This document shows, piece after piece, positions 17,457 through 25,757 of a stretch of DNA of 64,000 nucleotides; position 1 is the stretch's first letter; every line of letters begins with the position of its first letter. The position numbers and the translations under genes are program-made. The notes below the pieces were generated by a model, which had not been told where the DNA came from, ran no database searches, and worked only from the letters and a program-made list of their open reading frames with translations. Where the stretch lies: assembly GCA_035297145.1 (NCBI GenBank), contig DATGZN010000006.1:124001-188000 (forward strand). Reading direction: 5' to 3'. This DNA comes from QHXW01 sp035297145 (GTDB lineage: Bacteria; Acidobacteriota; Terriglobia; Bryobacterales; Bryobacteraceae).

Positions 17457-18349
17457 GAGCCTCCTCCCACGAGATTAAGGAAGACGTCCTCAAGCGAATC
17501 TCTGAGAGGGTTGACGCGAATGACGTCGCACCCGGCTGCCCAAAGGCTCTCGATGACTTCACGCTTACGGGTCGCTTCGACCAGGAGCCGGATACCCTTA
17601 TCACCGCGGTCGATCTCTACTCCCCATTCAGCGGCCGCGCGCTCGGCCTCATCCGTCAGCCGGTCGACCACAATTTCGACCCGACTGCCCGTCCGCAAGA
17701 GTTCATCGAGCCGGCCGGCGCGGACGAGGTGACCCCGATCGACGATGAGGACGCGGTCACAGATCTGTTCGACCTCGGGTAGGATGTGAGAGCTGAAGAA
17801 GATTGTTTTGCCGACCTCTTTCAATGAGTGGACGAGATCCAACACTTCCTTCCGCCCCGCCGGGTCGAGACCCGACGTGGGTTCGTCAAAAACGAGCAGT
17901 TGCGGTTCGCCGATGAGCGCCTGGGCAATTCCCAGGCGCTGCACCATGCCCCGCGAATATCGCGAAATGTGCAGCGACTCGTGGCCCCTGAGCTTCACTT
18001 GCTCGAGCAGGCCGGCGATGAGACCAAATGGATCGGGCACACGGCGCCCGGAGAGTGCCAGGTGCAGTTCCAGCAGCTTTGGGCCGGTAAGAAACCGGTA
18101 GAACGCGAAGTTCTCGGGAAGGAAGCCGATTTGTGCCTTGGCGCGGACGTCACCCGGCTCGTAGTCGAGGACGCGGACCTCGCCCGAATCGGGGAAAAGA
18201 AACCCCATGAGGATGCCGATGCTGGTGGTTTTGCCCGCGCCATTCGGACCAAGAAAACCGCACACTTCGCCGGGCGCCACGGAGAAGGAGGCATCGTTCA
18301 GGGCCTCAATCCGTTCCCCACCGAACATTCGCTTGTAGATTTTGGTCAC
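17453..18349 (-). CDS. ABC transporter ATP-binding protein
   Basis: A 298-residue ATPase of the multidrug/Cu-processing (CcmA/NosF-like) branch. Walker A is GPNGAGKT (34-41), the signature is YSRGMVQRLGIAQAL, Walker B is LLVFDEPTSGLDP, and the switch His lies in IFFSSHILPEVEQICD. The C-terminal 80 residues form the accessory domain common in this branch. The start is a GTG; the in-frame sequence just upstream (IEFSG) resembles the usual family start but has no start codon. It follows the thioredoxin-like gene by 22 bases. Its permease partner is truncated, so the transporter may be non-functional. Confidence 0.9.
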   Translation of the reverse strand: MTKIYKRMFGGERIEALNDASFSVAPGEVCGFLGPNGAGKTTSIGILMGFLFPDSGEVRVLDYEPGDVRAKAQIGFLPENFAFYRFLTGPKLLELHLALSGRRVPDPFGLIAGLLEQVKLRGHESLHISRYSRGMVQRLGIAQALIGEPQLLVFDEPTSGLDPAGRKEVLDLVHSLKEVGKTIFFSSHILPEVEQICDRVLIVDRGHLVRAGRLDELLRTGSRVEIVVDRLTDEAERAAAEWGVEIDRGDKGIRLLVEATRKREVIESLWAAGCDVIRVNPLRDSLEDVFLNLVGGGS

Positions 18350-18371
18350 GCCGGAGAACTCGATGCCGTGG

Positions 18372-18950
18372 TCACTTCTTCTCTCCGAAAACAGGGGTGT
18401 AGTCTTTCAGACCAAGCTGCTGCGCGAGCATGAAGTCGAGGCCCATCTGGAAGCCCGTACTCGAGTAGATGATCTTGCCGCTCTTGTCGACGACGAACAG
18501 TGTCGGGATGGAGTCTACGTCGTAGGAGTCCGCAAGGCGCCCGTCCGCATCAAGCAGCACCGGGAACGGGATCTTCAGGGAAGTGGCCGCCTCCTGTGCG
18601 GCGACTTTCGTCTGATCGATGCTAATGGCAAGGATTTCGAAATCGGAATTTGCCTTATGAGTTTGTTGGTAAAACGTGGCGAGCGCCGGCATTTCCATGC
18701 GGCACGGGCCGCACCAGCTTGCCCAAAAGGTCACAACGAGCGCTTTACCGCGATAGTCGGCAAGGGAAACGTCGTGGCCATCCAGTGATTCGAGGTGGAA
18801 ATCGGGTGCGGACTTCCATAAGAGCGGCGAAGGTCCACTGTGTCCTAGCGCACTAAGCTCCATGGCCTTAGCACGCCACGTGATCCAAATCGTGAATGCC
18901 ACCAGAGCGGCCAGGGCCAAAGTGACGCCGGGAGAGGGCCGCGAACGCAT
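18372..18950 (-). CDS. TlpA/ResA-like thioredoxin-fold protein
   Basis: A 192-residue membrane-anchored thiol-disulfide oxidoreductase. A single N-terminal span (VTLALAALVAFTIWITW) is followed by an AhpC/TSA-TlpA domain: APDFHLESLDGHDVSLADYRGKA, the redox-active motif WCGPC (Cys80, Cys83), and the cis-Pro region DSIPTLFVVD. The catalytic domain faces the periplasm. Related proteins reduce apocytochrome c or Cu-site cysteines. It is upstream of, and probably cotranscribed with, the ABC ATPase, a pairing also seen in copper-site and cytochrome biogenesis loci; the role here is inferred. Confidence 0.88.
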   Translation of the reverse strand: MRSRPSPGVTLALAALVAFTIWITWRAKAMELSALGHSGPSPLLWKSAPDFHLESLDGHDVSLADYRGKALVVTFWASWCGPCRMEMPALATFYQQTHKANSDFEILAISIDQTKVAAQEAATSLKIPFPVLLDADGRLADSYDVDSIPTLFVVDKSGKIIYSSTGFQMGLDFMLAQQLGLKDYTPVFGEKK

Positions 18951-19021
18951 TTCAGCCGATTATACGCCTAGCCAGGGAGTGACCCGATCTAGTTTGCACA
19001 CGGAGGTGTATGTGGGTGAGA

Positions 19022-19418
19022 TTAATGTCCACAGCCGTCTGTTCCGTCACTTCGGACCCGGCTCACCATGCTGAGCATCCAGCCTACGATAATAGCCAGT
19101 AGTGCAACCGCAAAAACGGCGACGGTGCTCGGACGAAGAGAGATCGGCGCTCTTGGAATTCGCCAGTCGAACAGGAAACCGAGACCTACAATTGGAGGTA
19201 GCAAAACCTGCTAAATAGATCGGGGATCGCCATTTTGACCCAGGTGCTTCCTCACCTTGAGACATTGCAAGAAAACTCAACGCCATCAATAGCCACCCCG
19301 TCCCCCAAGCGAAAGAGTGCCCCCATATGAACGCTAATGGCGCGTCGAAAAGATAAACTACCGCTGCTAAGCGCAACCCTCTGAAACGCCCGTCGCTAGT
19401 GTAGAAAAAGGATTTCAT
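19022..19418 (-). pseudogene. Small integral membrane protein with a one-base frameshift
   Basis: The N-terminal frame (from ATG 19418) gives two spans (LAAVVYLFDAPLAFIWGHSF, GTGWLLMALSFLAM) up to PIYLAG. The next frame then gives LLPPIVGLGFLFDW and a final span (TVAVFAVALLAIIVGWMLSMV) to a stop at 19022. The two join perfectly as YLAG-LLPPIVGLGF if one T is removed from the TTTT run at about 19204-19207. The intact protein would be about 131 residues with four spans. Function unknown. Either a genuine frameshift or a sequence error in a homopolymer. Confidence 0.55.
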
Positions 19419-19436
19419 CTCAGTTGAATCCGACTG

Positions 19437-19634
19437 TTAACTCTTCGCCGATAGCGTCCGAACCTCTTGATGTACTACTTGGCTGTTGGTCTTCGCCGCA
19501 CCGCTCAACCATTTGGGTGGACGACCTCTGCGAGGCTGTCGCAAACGTGCCATGTCTTCGATAGCCAATATCGCTCGTTCTACACGGCCCTGTTGTTCGC
19601 GGAGTTCTGCAATGGCCTTGTAAATGTCTATCAT
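19437..19634 (-). CDS. Small charged helical protein, unknown
   Basis: 65 residues. The N-terminal half is a likely helix or coiled coil (IYKAIAELREQQGRVERAILAIEDMARL), followed by a basic RRGRPPKW segment of AT-hook-like character. Proteins with this layout (helix, then GRPP/GRK-type basic patch) are frequent small hypotheticals in soil bacteria. A DNA- or RNA-associated role is possible but not shown. No strong ribosome-binding site, so confidence is limited. Confidence 0.5.
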   Translation of the reverse strand: MIDIYKAIAELREQQGRVERAILAIEDMARLRQPRRGRPPKWLSGAAKTNSQVVHQEVRTLSAKS

Positions 19635-19739
19635 GACGGTTCAAACGCGAATGATGTTAGGTCACGCCTCGACGTTGATAGTGCACTCTAGCGTTGATCC
19701 GTTTCACAGCGATGTTGGAAATAGCGGGCGTACCGACCG

Positions 19740-19773
19740 ACGTAGGTCCGCCTCGGTGAGGGGAGTCCTACGT
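19740..19773. repeat. Imperfect hairpin in a gene-poor stretch
   Basis: ACGTAGG (19740-19746) pairs with CCTACGT (19767-19773); inside, CCGCCTC pairs with GAGGGGA-type sequence with one mismatch and a bulge. It lies near the end of a doubtful ORF. No T-run follows it on either strand. Confidence 0.35.
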
Positions 19774-20067
19774 GGGCATGGAGCGGAACGCTGGCATGGA
19801 GCTCAAAACGAATAACTGCGAGCACAAAATACTGACCTTCTGCACATCTCCCTCACGCACAGCATTGGTCAGCTCCAGGAACTCGCCCAACCTGCCGACT
19901 GTTTTGTCGGTGTGAACGAAGCGGGCAACTTCGCCTACCCTAGCGGTCGGTAGTGTCAGGAATGGGTTGGTGTCCTGAAAATCAGATCGTGGCGGACTGT
20001 TGTGGCTGATGCCGCTGCTTACCATGTGCCATCCCTCAAACAATAAATGACGCAAACCAATCCGCAA
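19768..20067 (-). CDS. Doubtful small ORF, unknown
   Basis: 99 codons, possibly starting at the internal ATG of residue 15 (MVSSGISHN). The part TARVGEVARFVHTDKTVGRLGEFLELTNAVREGDVQKV has protein-like composition and a likely helix, but the last 20 residues do not. No recognised domain and no clear ribosome-binding site. The surrounding 19.0-20.1 kb holds little else that looks coding, so this may be a decayed or spurious ORF. Confidence 0.25.
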   Translation of the reverse strand: MRIGLRHLLFEGWHMVSSGISHNSPPRSDFQDTNPFLTLPTARVGEVARFVHTDKTVGRLGEFLELTNAVREGDVQKVSILCSQLFVLSSMPAFRSMPT

Positions 20068-20167
20068 TATTGCCGAACAGGAAAAACATTCGTTGTTGAG
20101 GGACCCGGCCTGAGCACGTCCGCTTAACTCCTTGACAGAGGGCCGGACGCTGGGCCGGTGGAGCGGC

Positions 20168-20896
20168 TCATATCCAACGACGTAGCCAGTACCAAGCTAA
20201 GCCCGCTGCTTCATGCAGGGTGTCCTCGTTCCGTTTGATGGCTTTCCAACTTGGAATGAACTCTTCCAACTCGAATGAAAACTCACGGAACTCGCATGGC
20301 GCTGGAATTACCACAATCCCTTCTCTTCGGAAAGACGCCTCAGCACGAGGCATGGACTGCGCCTCGACCACAAGTGCTATCTTGTCGATTCCGCGTCTCC
20401 GAAGAATTTCCGCTCCGAAGACAGCATTCTCGTGCGTAGAGTGGGAACGCTCTTCAGTCCATATCATCTCTTCGGGAACGCCCGCCCGGTGAAGCAACTG
20501 ACGCATTGTGACCGACACGGCTTCCTCGTCCTTCGCTCCGCGCCCACCACAAGCCAATATCGGCAGAGGTTGCCAATGCTTATGAAGCCACGCTGCAAAT
20601 TCACAGCGCTGGTATGTTGCTTTGTCAGGCAGAGGATAGGGTCGCTCGGGCTTCGGTGGGTCGACTGCCGAAGAAAGAACGACAATGACCTGTGCCGACG
20701 CGGACGGAAGTGCCCGAATGGGATACCGAGCTTCCAACGGTCGCGAAAGCAACCAGTCCACGGGAGGCCAGGATAAGAGTAGAAGGCCGACCACACCCAC
20801 GCTTGCTAACAGAGAACCCTTGGAATTCCGCAGGCGCAACAGCCCGATGGAAGCAACCGTCAGGAGAACTAGAATCATCGGCTGGATGTAGGTCAT
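20168..20896 (-). CDS. YdcF/DUF218-family membrane protein
   Basis: 242 residues from ATG 20896; an ORF extension to 21016 is rich in Pro and Arg and probably not translated. Two N-terminal spans (MILVLLTVASIGLLRL, LLASVGVVGLLLLSWPPVDWLL) lead into a DUF218 domain with the usual features: VIVVLSSAV, ILACGGRG, EERSHSTHENAVFGAEIL and LVVEAQSMPRAEASFRREG. The family (SanA/ElyC/YdcF) is linked to envelope maintenance and peptidoglycan precursor metabolism, with S-adenosylmethionine binding reported for YdcF. The gene is isolated and divergent from the phosphodiesterase at 21118. Confidence 0.85.
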   Translation of the reverse strand: MTYIQPMILVLLTVASIGLLRLRNSKGSLLASVGVVGLLLLSWPPVDWLLSRPLEARYPIRALPSASAQVIVVLSSAVDPPKPERPYPLPDKATYQRCEFAAWLHKHWQPLPILACGGRGAKDEEAVSVTMRQLLHRAGVPEEMIWTEERSHSTHENAVFGAEILRRRGIDKIALVVEAQSMPRAEASFRREGIVVIPAPCEFREFSFELEEFIPSWKAIKRNEDTLHEAAGLAWYWLRRWI

Positions 20897-21117
20897 TGCG
20901 GCAATTATGGCGCGCTCCGGCGCAAAAGGCCAAAAAAATGGCCGCGCGGGTTGTGTTGGAGGCCGTGGTAGTTGTGTCCTGTGTCCTGATCCGGACATTG
21001 AGCACCCCGCGATCAAGTCTCCGAATTTCGTGATCGGAATCCCTGGTCACCTGGGATTTTTTCGCTGGAGCCGCGATCCTTGCGCATGTGAAGCAGGTTG
21101 TAGAATTCTATGAACCT

Positions 21118-22419
21118 ATGAAATTGCTGGTTATGCTGGCAACCATCATTGCTTTGCTCAGCCCTGCATTTGCGCAAGCGCCCCCTCAACAGCGCATGGT
21201 GTTGATGATCAGCCTGGACGGCTTTCCCGCGTATGCCCTCGACGACCCGAAGCTTCCGATTCCCACACTGCGCCACCTTATTGAAAACGGTGGGAGCGCA
21301 CGCATGACCACAGTCAATCCGACCATTACCTGGCCCAATCACACCGCCATGGTCACGGGCGTCCATTCCGATCAGCACGGGGTATTGGCCAACGGAACGA
21401 TCTCAAGGACAGGCGGCTGGCCTCCGGTCAAAGTTGACGAGCAGGTCGACAAAGAGAAGATGGTTCATGCCCCAACTGTCTATGATGCTGCTTACAAAGC
21501 TGGCCTTACGACGGCGCAGGTCAACTGGGTGGCGATTAACCGGGCGCCCACTATCACGTGGCCCTTTAGCGAATGGCCATCGCCGGAAGGACCAGTCGAA
21601 AGCGAAATGATCCGCAAAGGGATCATCAGTGCTACCGATCTCGAAAAATTTGAGCGATCGAACATCCTGTTCCGCGACCTGATCTGGACGACGGCTGCCG
21701 TTCACCTCATCCGTGAGCACAAACCTAACCTCTTGCTATTTCATCTGCTTTCGCTTGATTCGGTGCACCACGAATATGGGCCACGCAGCCTGGCCGCCTT
21801 GTCAGCTTTCGCGTTTTTGGATGGTTGCGTTTCCAGACTGCTCGAGGCCGTGAACGCCGCGGGCATGCGCGAGCACGCAACCTTCATCATAGTTTCCGAC
21901 CACGGATTCAAGAAACACACGAAACAGATTCGCCCTGCCCTGGCCTTAGCCGCCGCTGGCCTCGCAGGCACAGCATACGTGCTCCCGGAAGGTGGATCAG
22001 CGTATGTCTACTTTGATCAATCGAAAGCCGCGGAGCTGACCTCAAAGGTGGTTCGCGCACTCGAAGGCGTCGAAGGCATCGACAAGATCATTGGCCCGGA
22101 TGGTTTTGCAGTGCTTGGCTTGCCGCAGCCCGACCGAGACGTGCAAATGTGCCAACTGCTCCTCACGGCCAAGGACGGATACTCTTTCTCGGGCGCCGCC
22201 GGAGGTCCGGTTACGGCCTCTATTCCACAGCAAGCCGGCAGTCACGGCTACTTAGCGACTGATCCGGATATGGACGCGATATTCATCGCGAGCGGCTACG
22301 GAGTCCGTGCGGGCGTTAGGTTGGGGAGGATTGCGAATGTCGACGTCGCCCCAACGGTCGCGAGACTTCTAGGAGTTTCTTTGCCCACTGCAAACGGGAG
22401 ACCGATTCCAATTCAGTAA
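21118..22419 (+). CDS. Secreted alkaline-phosphatase-superfamily phosphodiesterase (NPP-like)
   Basis: 433 residues. The start at 21118 gives a clean signal peptide (MKLLVMLATIIALLSPAFAQA). Metal-site motifs of the nucleotide pyrophosphatase/phosphodiesterase branch are all visible: SLDGF, the nucleophile Thr in NPTITWPNHTAMVTG, LLSLDSVHHEYGP, and IVSDHGF, with a later His in QAGSHGYLATDPDMDAIF. The enzyme would hydrolyse phosphodiesters or phosphonates outside the cytoplasm; the natural substrate is not evident. No accessory genes adjoin it, so it is probably transcribed alone. Confidence 0.9.
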   Translation: MKLLVMLATIIALLSPAFAQAPPQQRMVLMISLDGFPAYALDDPKLPIPTLRHLIENGGSARMTTVNPTITWPNHTAMVTGVHSDQHGVLANGTISRTGGWPPVKVDEQVDKEKMVHAPTVYDAAYKAGLTTAQVNWVAINRAPTITWPFSEWPSPEGPVESEMIRKGIISATDLEKFERSNILFRDLIWTTAAVHLIREHKPNLLLFHLLSLDSVHHEYGPRSLAALSAFAFLDGCVSRLLEAVNAAGMREHATFIIVSDHGFKKHTKQIRPALALAAAGLAGTAYVLPEGGSAYVYFDQSKAAELTSKVVRALEGVEGIDKIIGPDGFAVLGLPQPDRDVQMCQLLLTAKDGYSFSGAAGGPVTASIPQQAGSHGYLATDPDMDAIFIASGYGVRAGVRLGRIANVDVAPTVARLLGVSLPTANGRPIPIQ

Positions 22420-22482
22420 GCTTTGGAGGAGAACGCGGACCGAATGGCCGATCTGGGACCTGTGCGGGATCCCTATCGACTT

Positions 22483-23274
22483 TCAAGTGCGCGAGTACCG
22501 GCCCGGTCGCATTTCCGCAAAGCGGTACCGCCCGAGAGTGCTGAATCCAAGCCGCTCGTAAAAGCTTTCCAGCCACGGATGCGCAGCCTCCGCGAACATA
22601 CCGCACTCGGGCACTTCATCCCGCGCAAATGTCGACCTCAGCGCGGACAAGAGGGTACGGGCAAATCCTTGTCCACGGTGGTCGAGTGCGGTCGCCAACG
22701 CACCGATGTGAGCGTACTGATTGGGTAGGACAAACTGCACAGATGCAGCTGCCACAATGATTCCATCCCGATCGCGAATGACGCGGGAGCGGCCTGATTC
22801 CAGCATCGCGGGACACCAGTAAGGAGAGTGCACGCTCCGGTAAAAGCCTGTCAACTCTCCAGCATCGACAACTGCCTCGGACCGGCCCTCAGCCTCCAGG
22901 TCCGTTATGCATGGGCCGCGTAGCCACGGATCAACCGACCAGGTCAGACCAGCGCACCACTCAGGCAGAGATTGATCGTTGGAAACAGCCAGAATACCGC
23001 GTTCGGGCCGGAAAGCGCGTAGAAGGAGGTCCGAGGCGTCGCTGCTGTCAGCGGCCACGGAAAAGCTCGGGGTCGCAAAGCCGTTAAACTGTACCGCGAC
23101 ACCCACCAAGCGATCGCTCTCGAACGCGGCCGCGTATAATGACAGATCACGGAGTGGCGGCATCATATCGCCCGCGACAAGCAAGGCGGTATTCAGACGG
23201 CTTTGAGCGTACTCAAGAGCGGCGCTCCATTGCCCGCAATCTGGAGTGAGGTGGCGGATTTGCAGCGGCTGCAT
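22483..23274 (-). CDS. GNAT-family N-acetyltransferase
   Basis: 263 residues. The C-terminal half is a FR47-like GNAT domain: YAHIGALATALDHRGQGFARTLL contains the acetyl-CoA pyrophosphate loop (R-G-Q-G-F-A), followed by CGMFAEAAHPWLESFYERLGF. The N-terminal half is a second, degenerate GNAT-like lobe or recognition domain. The gene starts 7 bases after the stop of the radical SAM gene, so it is very likely part of the same three-gene operon with the repeat protein. It may acetylate an amine, conceivably a Lys of the repeat protein; this is speculation. Confidence 0.85.
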   Translation of the reverse strand: MQPLQIRHLTPDCGQWSAALEYAQSRLNTALLVAGDMMPPLRDLSLYAAAFESDRLVGVAVQFNGFATPSFSVAADSSDASDLLLRAFRPERGILAVSNDQSLPEWCAGLTWSVDPWLRGPCITDLEAEGRSEAVVDAGELTGFYRSVHSPYWCPAMLESGRSRVIRDRDGIIVAAASVQFVLPNQYAHIGALATALDHRGQGFARTLLSALRSTFARDEVPECGMFAEAAHPWLESFYERLGFSTLGRYRFAEMRPGRYSRT

Positions 23275-23281
23275 CGACGGT

Positions 23282-24949
23282 TTAAGCCGCCAGCCCGCTC
23301 TTCGGCCTTCGGTACTCCAAGGCGAGGAGGTCGCCCAGAGTTTTGGTCAGTGTGGCGACGCGCGAGAGGAACTGTTCGATCAGCCTTTCGGCGACCGAGT
23401 GAATCTCGCCCTGCTCGGCACGGTCGGCCAGTTGCAGCAGGTGGCCGCAGTACGTCTTGTGGACCAAGTCGACACCTTTCTGAAGCAGATGCGGTATGGG
23501 TGTTCCCCCACGGACCGCGGTGGCGATCACCGCTTTGGCATCACGCAAGAGTAGGTCGAGCTCCCGAATGGACATATTGTAATAGGCTGTATGCTCTGCT
23601 ACCGCCCCAACCCGCGGATCCTCAAAGGGGTACCCCGATGTGCGGCCAATGTCTTCGGCTCCATCGAAGGCGCCGCGAGCGATCATCTCTTCACGAACGG
23701 CAGTGCCTGGATATAGCTGAAGCCTGGTCACGAAGAAGTCCCAGGTGGCTGCACCGAACCGTGAAAGGTGGAGGGCGTTTTCGCGCAACTCGTCCAGCGT
23801 CATCCGCGGATCAAACATGATGTAGCCGCTCGCATCGAATGTGATGCCGAGCCGGCGCATGAGGGCCACAGCGCGCTGATTGTCATCGGAGCTGTTCAGC
23901 TTGTTGTACAGCCCGAGTATTCGGTCCACGCCAGCTTCAATCCCCATCTCGATGGACCAAAGGCCAACGGCGACCAATCGGGGAAGTATCTCTGCATTGG
24001 CGAGAATTGCGTCCGCGCGAGACATACAGTAGAAAGGCACGCGCATTTTGCGACGCTCCATTTCGTCGACGAATTCGTGAATCCACCGCTTGGATGCCGG
24101 CGTGGTGCCCATGAATATCACATCTTGAAATTGCACAACCGGATGCACCAGGGGATGCGACAGGTAGCGCTCCGTCAACGCCTGCAATTCATCGATGACG
24201 CACTTGACTGAGCGGCGCCGCCATACTATCCCGCCCGCCAGACGCATAAACTCATGAGCGGTGCAGAACGAGCAACTATGTGTGCAGCCACGGCCACTGA
24301 GGATAGACAGTGATACCGGGCGGCCGGCGGCGAGTGCGAGCTCCACAATGTCCTTATGGGGAAGCGGGATTGAATCGAGATCGGCGACCGACTCCCGGAA
24401 ACCACCGTGCTTCGGCTCCCCGTTACGACCACGAATGACTGCGCCGGGGACGGAGTCGTGACCGGCGGGCTGGATGATAGGAAGGGGACCGGTTTCGGGC
24501 GATGACACCCGGCCAACGACGTAATCGACCAGCGCGCACATGGTCTCTTCACCCTCGCCGAGCGTAACAGCATCCACCCCCGGGTGTTGCCAGAGAATTC
24601 GCTCAGCGTGAAAGGTCGCGTGCTCACCGCCCCAGACACAATACGGGCGGTTAGGAAGGGTTGCCAGTGCGCGCGAAATTGCTACACAGTGAGAATAATC
24701 CGCGAAAGAGTGAAGGGAAAGGCCGACCAGAGTCGGGTCGAGGGCGACGATGCACTGCGCAGTTCGCTCGTCGTCGAGATCGAGAGCATGGGCGTCGACG
24801 ATGGTCACGTTATGCCCACGAGCGCGAAGGGCGGCGGCAAGATATCCGACACCCAGCGGGTCCTGAACCGGCGCGCCCGCTGGGACTGCGCCGAAATCCC
24901 GCGGCCGTGCTAATACAACACGCACGGCGCCGCCATTCATGTTGTTCAC
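23282..24949 (-). CDS. B12-binding-type radical SAM protein
   Basis: 555 residues. The N-terminal region (about 10-145) resembles a cobalamin-binding Rossmann domain (GVGYLAAALRARGHNVTIVDAH, LVGLSLHSFADY, CVWGGEHATF, VTLGEGEETM). It lacks the classical DxHxxG axial-ligand motif, as in many of this class. The radical SAM cluster motif is C222-C226-C229 (GRGCTHSCSFCTAHEF). Later segments (FYCMSRADAI, GLWSIEMGIEAG, GITFDASGYIMFDP) are typical of Elp3/MiaB-like TIM barrels. The ATG overlaps the stop of the upstream repeat-protein gene (ATGA). Such enzymes methylate unactivated carbons or rearrange peptides, lipids or antibiotics. The adjacent repeat protein is a candidate substrate. Confidence 0.88.
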   Translation of the reverse strand: MNNMNGGAVRVVLARPRDFGAVPAGAPVQDPLGVGYLAAALRARGHNVTIVDAHALDLDDERTAQCIVALDPTLVGLSLHSFADYSHCVAISRALATLPNRPYCVWGGEHATFHAERILWQHPGVDAVTLGEGEETMCALVDYVVGRVSSPETGPLPIIQPAGHDSVPGAVIRGRNGEPKHGGFRESVADLDSIPLPHKDIVELALAAGRPVSLSILSGRGCTHSCSFCTAHEFMRLAGGIVWRRRSVKCVIDELQALTERYLSHPLVHPVVQFQDVIFMGTTPASKRWIHEFVDEMERRKMRVPFYCMSRADAILANAEILPRLVAVGLWSIEMGIEAGVDRILGLYNKLNSSDDNQRAVALMRRLGITFDASGYIMFDPRMTLDELRENALHLSRFGAATWDFFVTRLQLYPGTAVREEMIARGAFDGAEDIGRTSGYPFEDPRVGAVAEHTAYYNMSIRELDLLLRDAKAVIATAVRGGTPIPHLLQKGVDLVHKTYCGHLLQLADRAEQGEIHSVAERLIEQFLSRVATLTKTLGDLLALEYRRPKSGLAA

Positions 24950-25362
24950 TTTTTTGACGTCTTCCCCGCTTTTTGCGCGGCATCGCGGATCATCTGGACG
25001 GCGCGTTCAATTTCCTGCGAGATGGCAGTTCGGAAGGTCTGCTGAGCCTCGGCAACCACGACAGCCACGGCCTTCACCGCATCCTGCACCGCCACTGCCT
25101 TCACTGCGTCGCTGACAGCAACGGCCTTCATGGCATCCTGTATGGCTACAGCCTTCGCTGCATCGGTCAGAGCGACCGCCTTCACGGCATCCTGCACCGC
25201 GGTAACCGCCTTCACTGCGTCTTGAATCGCTTGAATCGCCTGCTTCGCCTCCGGTTGGGCGAGAACCTCCGCAGCACGCCGAATGTCGGCAATCGCCTTG
25301 TCGAAGTCGAGCGGCTGATCTTCTCGACGTTCCGTATTTCCACGTTCGTCTTGTGCGCTCAT
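24946..25362 (-). CDS. Nine-residue-repeat protein (DAVKAVAVQ repeats)
   Basis: 138 residues. After a polar N-terminus (QPLDFDKAIADIRRAAEVL), six repeats of about nine residues run from residue 48 to 102: DAVKAVTAVQ, DAVKAVALT, DAAKAVAIQ, DAMKAVAVS, DAVKAVAVQ, DAVKAVAVV. Each has Asp at 1, Ala at 2, Lys at 4 and a V/A-rich face. The C-terminus is a charged helix ending in KAGKTSKK. There is no signal peptide. A strong AGGAGG (25376-25371) precedes the ATG. It overlaps the radical SAM gene by ATGA. The repeats could form a long amphipathic helix or solenoid that binds membranes, lipid or phasin-like surfaces, or could be the substrate of the enzymes downstream. No known family recognised. Confidence 0.8.
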   Translation of the reverse strand: MSAQDERGNTERREDQPLDFDKAIADIRRAAEVLAQPEAKQAIQAIQDAVKAVTAVQDAVKAVALTDAAKAVAIQDAMKAVAVSDAVKAVAVQDAVKAVAVVVAEAQQTFRTAISQEIERAVQMIRDAAQKAGKTSKK

Positions 25363-25608
25363 AGGTAGCCCCTCCTAAACGGGTAGTATACTCTCAGGCC
25401 AAAAAGGAATCCGACGATTAGTGAGAAACTCGAGCCAAACGTTGCAGTCTGGCATTGTCTCGAAACATTTAATTGAGATCTCCTGTCGCCGGTCCGGCGA
25501 CCAGCCACAGCAAACGCCTTAGCAGAATGCCAAAAAAGGACGTACCGGCCGGCAATTGCCAGCGCAGTCGCAATCCCCGGCCCGTACGTGCCCCCTCCGG
25601 GAACGCAC

Positions 25609-25740
25609 TTATCGCAGTAATCCCGCAAGCAGTCCGATGATCATTGCGAAGCACGCAGGCTGCAACCAGAACACGTCCGCCAAACGCGCCACAAAGAGTA
25701 CTCGCTCTGCAACTTCCTCTAGGTCGGCGCGTCTAAACAT
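25609..25740 (-). CDS. Possible 43-residue membrane peptide
   Basis: A short ORF not reported by length-based gene finding. It starts MFRRADLEEVAERVLFVARL and ends in a hydrophobic segment (FAMIIGLLAGLLR). It could be a small membrane protein or the start of a decayed gene. It has no clear ribosome-binding site and sits in a 395-base gap between the repeat protein and the next plus-strand gene. Confidence 0.25.
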   Translation of the reverse strand: MFRRADLEEVAERVLFVARLADVFWLQPACFAMIIGLLAGLLR

Positions 25741-25757
25741 GAAACAGAAGTGCAGGC

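Noticed and set aside
24990..25240. Tandem repeat resembling a CRISPR-like or satellite array
   Set aside because: The 27-base periodicity is the coding of a nine-residue protein repeat in an open frame; units are diverged and there are no spacers.
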